In this document: positions 4,793 through 7,283 of the stretch, one piece after another
Layout: each line of letters opens with the position of its first letter
How positions within the stretch are numbered: position 1 is the stretch's first letter
Notes under the pieces: model-generated
What the model was told of the DNA's origin: nothing
The model's database searches: none
The model's input: the letters and a program-made list of their open reading frames with translations, nothing else
Origin: Clostridiales bacterium
GTDB taxonomy: Bacteria > Bacillota_A > Clostridia > Lachnospirales > Bianqueaceae
Direction of reading: 5' to 3'
Assembly (NCBI GenBank): GCA_019423265.1
Contig: JAHZBS010000118.1
Coordinates: 1 to 7,283 of the forward strand
DNA length: 7,283 bases
Position numbers and translations under genes: made by a program

Positions 4793-7283
4793 ATGGACAG
4801 TCGATTACAGGACGTTCTGGCAGGGCGGGAGGACAACTATATACTCCCCTTTTATTGGATCAAAGAAAACAAGCGTGAAATTTTAGCGCAGGAAGTGCAG
4901 CACATCCAGGATTGCGGCATTCGCGCTTTCTGCGTCGAAGCCCGGCCATATGAGCACTTCGGTGAGGCGGACTGGTGGACGGACATGGGAATTCTGTTGG
5001 AGGAAGCCAAGAAGCGGGACATGAAGGTGTGGCTGCTGGATGATAAACATTTTCCCACGGGGCAGGCCAACGGCAAGATGAAGAACTATCCACAGCATCG
5101 AAAATGGCATTTGCGGGAAGAGCATGTGGACGTGATGGGGCCCATGCAGGGAGCGTCCGTTCTTGTATCGCCGCTGGACGGGGAGGCGGAGGAGACTTTA
5201 TTGGGCGCGTACGCTTATAGGCGAACCGGCGTGAAGGAAGAGCTGGAGGGAAAGCCCATCTGTCTGACCGGCCATGTGAAGGGCCGTTTCCTCTACTGGG
5301 ACGTACCGGAAGGATGCTATCGCATCTTTTTGATTATCAGGACAAGAAAGGGAGGATCCCAGGACTACATTCATCTCATCGACCGGGAGAGCGTTAAGGT
5401 CTTGCTGAGGGAGGTGTACGAGCCCCACTATGAGCATTTTCATGAGTACTTCGGCAATACCTTCGCAGGCTTCTTCTCCGACGAGCCGCAGATGGGGAAC
5501 AAGCGGTTTGAGTGGCTTGCGCCGGACAATGGGTTTTACGAGTATTCGGTTGGGCTTCCCGGTCTGAGTCTTCCCTGGAGCGATGAATTGGAGCGGCGTT
5601 TGCGGGAGTGGGCCAGCGGTGATTGTTTGCCTTATTTGGCCGGGCTGTGGTACCCTATGGGGGATGCGACCCATGAAATCCGGGTCGCCTATATGGACGC
5701 GGTGACCCGCCTGTACCAGGAGGCGTTTTGTATGCAGCTGGGCGAGTGGTGCCGCGCCCATGGCGTGGAGTATATCGGGCATATTATCGAGGATATGAAT
5801 GCCCATGCCCGGCTTGGGTGTAGCGACGGCCATTATTTTCGGGCGTTGGACGGGCAGGACATGGCCGGAATCGATATTGTACTCCATCAGGTCATGCCCG
5901 GATTCGCGCATTACGAGACGGCTGCGTCTCTATTTGGCGGAAAGGCGGACCCGGCCTTTTTCCAGTATGTCTTGGCCAAACTAGCGGCATCCCACAGTCA
6001 GCTGCAGCCGCGGATGAAGGGGAGGGCCATGTGTGAGGTGTTTGGCGCCTACGGCTGGGCGGAGGGTTCCGCTGCGATGAAGTGGCTCATTGACCATCTG
6101 CTAGTGCGGGGGGTCAACCATTTTGTCCCCCACGCCTTCTCCACGGAGTTTCCCGATCCGGATTGCCCTCCTCATTTTTATGCCGGAGGTAAGAATCCAC
6201 AATTTGCGGATTTTGGCGTCCTGATGCGATATGCCAACAAGGTGAGTCATCTGCTGACGGGGGCGGAGCATATAGCCAATGCCGCCATCCTCTATCACGG
6301 GGAGGCGGAGTGGGCCGGCGGGGAGTATATGCTGGTCCAGGAGCCAGCGCAGGTGCTCTACGACGCTCACATCGATTATGATATCGTCCCCATCGACAGC
6401 GTCTGCGGGCAAGCGGTGGTAGATCAGGGTAAATTGCGGATTGGAAATGGATGCTTTGACTGTCTGCTGGTGCCAAGGGCACAGTATTTGCCCTCGGCGT
6501 TTTTGGAGCAAGTGCGGAGGCTGGCGGGCCAGGGAGCGAAAATCTGGTTTCTCGATGGGCTGCCGGAGGCGGAAGGATTTGCAATGCCGGTGGTGAGGCT
6601 GAAGGACCTGGCGGATGTTATGAGAACGGAGGAGTTCGTGGATGTGAAGGTTGACGGGGAGTTTCCATTTCTGCGAATTTACCATGCATCCAGGGGGAAA
6701 ACCCAGTATTGGATGCTATTTAACGAGTCCACCACCCAGCCAGTGCAGACGAGGATGTACACGGGGCATAGCGGGTCGTACCAGCAATTGGATTTCCTTT
6801 TGGATTCTGTGTCGGAGGGAGTGTCGGAGGACGGCTGTTTTCCCGTCGCGTTAGCGCCATACCAGTCGGTGATCTTTGTCATGGACCCGGACTTTGCCTT
6901 TGCGCCATCGAGACCGAGACGTCTGGTGGAGAGCCGTGTATTGTCTTTGACCTATGCGGTTTCCATTGCAAAAGCGGGTGAGTATCCGAACTTTGTTCCC
7001 TATAGGTCGATGAAGGTGCTGACCAATCTGACAGGTCCGGAGGAGATGCCGGAGTTTTCTGGAACGATGCGGTATACGGCGATTCTGACGGTACACGATC
7101 CCAGCGGGATTCAGGTGCTTGATCTGGGCACAGTGGGAGAGACGGCGGCGCTTTGGGTTAACGGCGTGCTGATTGGGCGAAGGATCTGTCCGCCGTACCG
7201 CTTCCAGTTGACGGGCATTTTGCGCCCCGGTGACAATACAGTGGAGATTGAGGTTGCCAACACGCTGGTCCAGCAGATGAAAG
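4793..7283 (+). CDS. GH106-like multidomain glycoside hydrolase, 3' end beyond the window
   Basis: The frame is open from ATG 4793 to the window end (830 codons, no stop), preceded by AAAGGAAAG at 4778-4786. There is no signal peptide, so it probably acts in the cytoplasm on imported oligosaccharides. Residues about 15-100 begin a barrel-like domain (PFYWIKE, F-C-V-E-A-R-P, WLLDDK-x-FPTG). About 105-205 is an inserted beta domain. The barrel resumes with FAGFFSDEP (Asp230, Glu231), GHIIED (Glu333, Asp334) and EVFGAYGW (Glu415); these acids are the likely catalytic candidates. About 495-610 resembles the GATase-like domain of beta-galactosidases, about 620-700 a beta-sandwich. From 770 comes a jelly-roll with LWVNG-x-x-IG and PPYRF, typical of GH2/GH106-type sugar-binding domains. 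Many similar proteins are annotated only as glycosyl hydrolases or alpha-L-rhamnosidases. Family membership is inferred from layout and motifs; the substrate is unknown. Confidence 0.8.
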   Translation, partial: MDSRLQDVLAGREDNYILPFYWIKENKREILAQEVQHIQDCGIRAFCVEARPYEHFGEADWWTDMGILLEEAKKRDMKVWLLDDKHFPTGQANGKMKNYPQHRKWHLREEHVDVMGPMQGASVLVSPLDGEAEETLLGAYAYRRTGVKEELEGKPICLTGHVKGRFLYWDVPEGCYRIFLIIRTRKGGSQDYIHLIDRESVKVLLREVYEPHYEHFHEYFGNTFAGFFSDEPQMGNKRFEWLAPDNGFYEYSVGLPGLSLPWSDELERRLREWASGDCLPYLAGLWYPMGDATHEIRVAYMDAVTRLYQEAFCMQLGEWCRAHGVEYIGHIIEDMNAHARLGCSDGHYFRALDGQDMAGIDIVLHQVMPGFAHYETAASLFGGKADPAFFQYVLAKLAASHSQLQPRMKGRAMCEVFGAYGWAEGSAAMKWLIDHLLVRGVNHFVPHAFSTEFPDPDCPPHFYAGGKNPQFADFGVLMRYANKVSHLLTGAEHIANAAILYHGEAEWAGGEYMLVQEPAQVLYDAHIDYDIVPIDSVCGQAVVDQGKLRIGNGCFDCLLVPRAQYLPSAFLEQVRRLAGQGAKIWFLDGLPEAEGFAMPVVRLKDLADVMRTEEFVDVKVDGEFPFLRIYHASRGKTQYWMLFNESTTQPVQTRMYTGHSGSYQQLDFLLDSVSEGVSEDGCFPVALAPYQSVIFVMDPDFAFAPSRPRRLVESRVLSLTYAVSIAKAGEYPNFVPYRSMKVLTNLTGPEEMPEFSGTMRYTAILTVHDPSGIQVLDLGTVGETAALWVNGVLIGRRICPPYRFQLTGILRPGDNTVEIEVANTLVQQMK

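Noticed and set aside
4423..4836. Minus-strand frame of 137 codons running from the methyltransferase into the next intergenic gap
   Set aside because: Basic, low-complexity composition typical of an antisense frame; it crosses the promoter region of the glycosidase and lacks a binding site.
4774..4878. Out-of-frame ATG giving a 34-codon leader peptide overlapping the glycosidase start
   Set aside because: No binding site before it and no regulatory codon pattern; the AAAGGAAAG inside it serves ATG 4793.
5198..5911. Long open frame (237 codons) on the minus strand
   Set aside because: It lies wholly inside the glycosidase gene, reads Pro/Gln/His-rich without recognisable domains, and has no ribosome binding site. 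Long antisense frames are common in GC-rich coding DNA.
6101..6685. Minus-strand frame of 194 codons
   Set aside because: Antisense to the same glycosidase, no domain pattern and no start signal; a shadow frame.

Overview
The window looks like chromosomal DNA from a Gram-positive Bacillota, most likely a gut-type Clostridia. The evidence is moderate GC content, strong GGAGG-like ribosome binding sites, an LtaS-type polyglycerolphosphate synthase with five membrane segments, a CwlA-like amidase, and a HAD phosphatase and methyltransferase of the kind common in Clostridia. The organism assignment is inference; there is no rRNA or other marker gene here. I see no mobile element, phage gene, CRISPR array, tRNA or rRNA.

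Layout. Bases 1-395 (+) carry the 3' end of a TVP38/TMEM64 (VTT-domain) membrane protein. One base later, convergent on the minus strand, lies an N-acetylmuramoyl-L-alanine amidase with an N-terminal membrane anchor (397-1152). A 152-bp gap holds a GC-rich hairpin and three tandem 11-bp repeats. It is followed, also on the minus strand, by a complete LtaS-like lipoteichoic acid synthase family protein (1305-3140). A 234-bp divergent intergenic region has a good promoter on each strand and a repeated decamer. On the plus strand come a HAD phosphatase (3375-4049) and, 12 bp later, a SAM-dependent methyltransferase (4062-4712), an evident two-gene operon. After 80 bp with its own promoter and a palindrome over the expected transcription start, a large glycoside hydrolase-like gene (4793 to the window end, still open after 830 codons) fills the rest.

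How the genes fit together. The left half is about the cell envelope: LtaS builds glycerolphosphate polymer on the outer membrane face, the amidase cuts peptidoglycan stem peptides, and the VTT protein may act in lipid handling. The right half is metabolic: two small enzymes of unknown substrate and a cytoplasmic GH106-like multidomain glycosidase, probably for plant or host glycan fragments. No gene here forms an obvious new system. The most interesting items are three candidate regulatory arrays, one upstream of each of the amidase, ltaS-like and glycosidase genes, and the uncertain family of the glycosidase.
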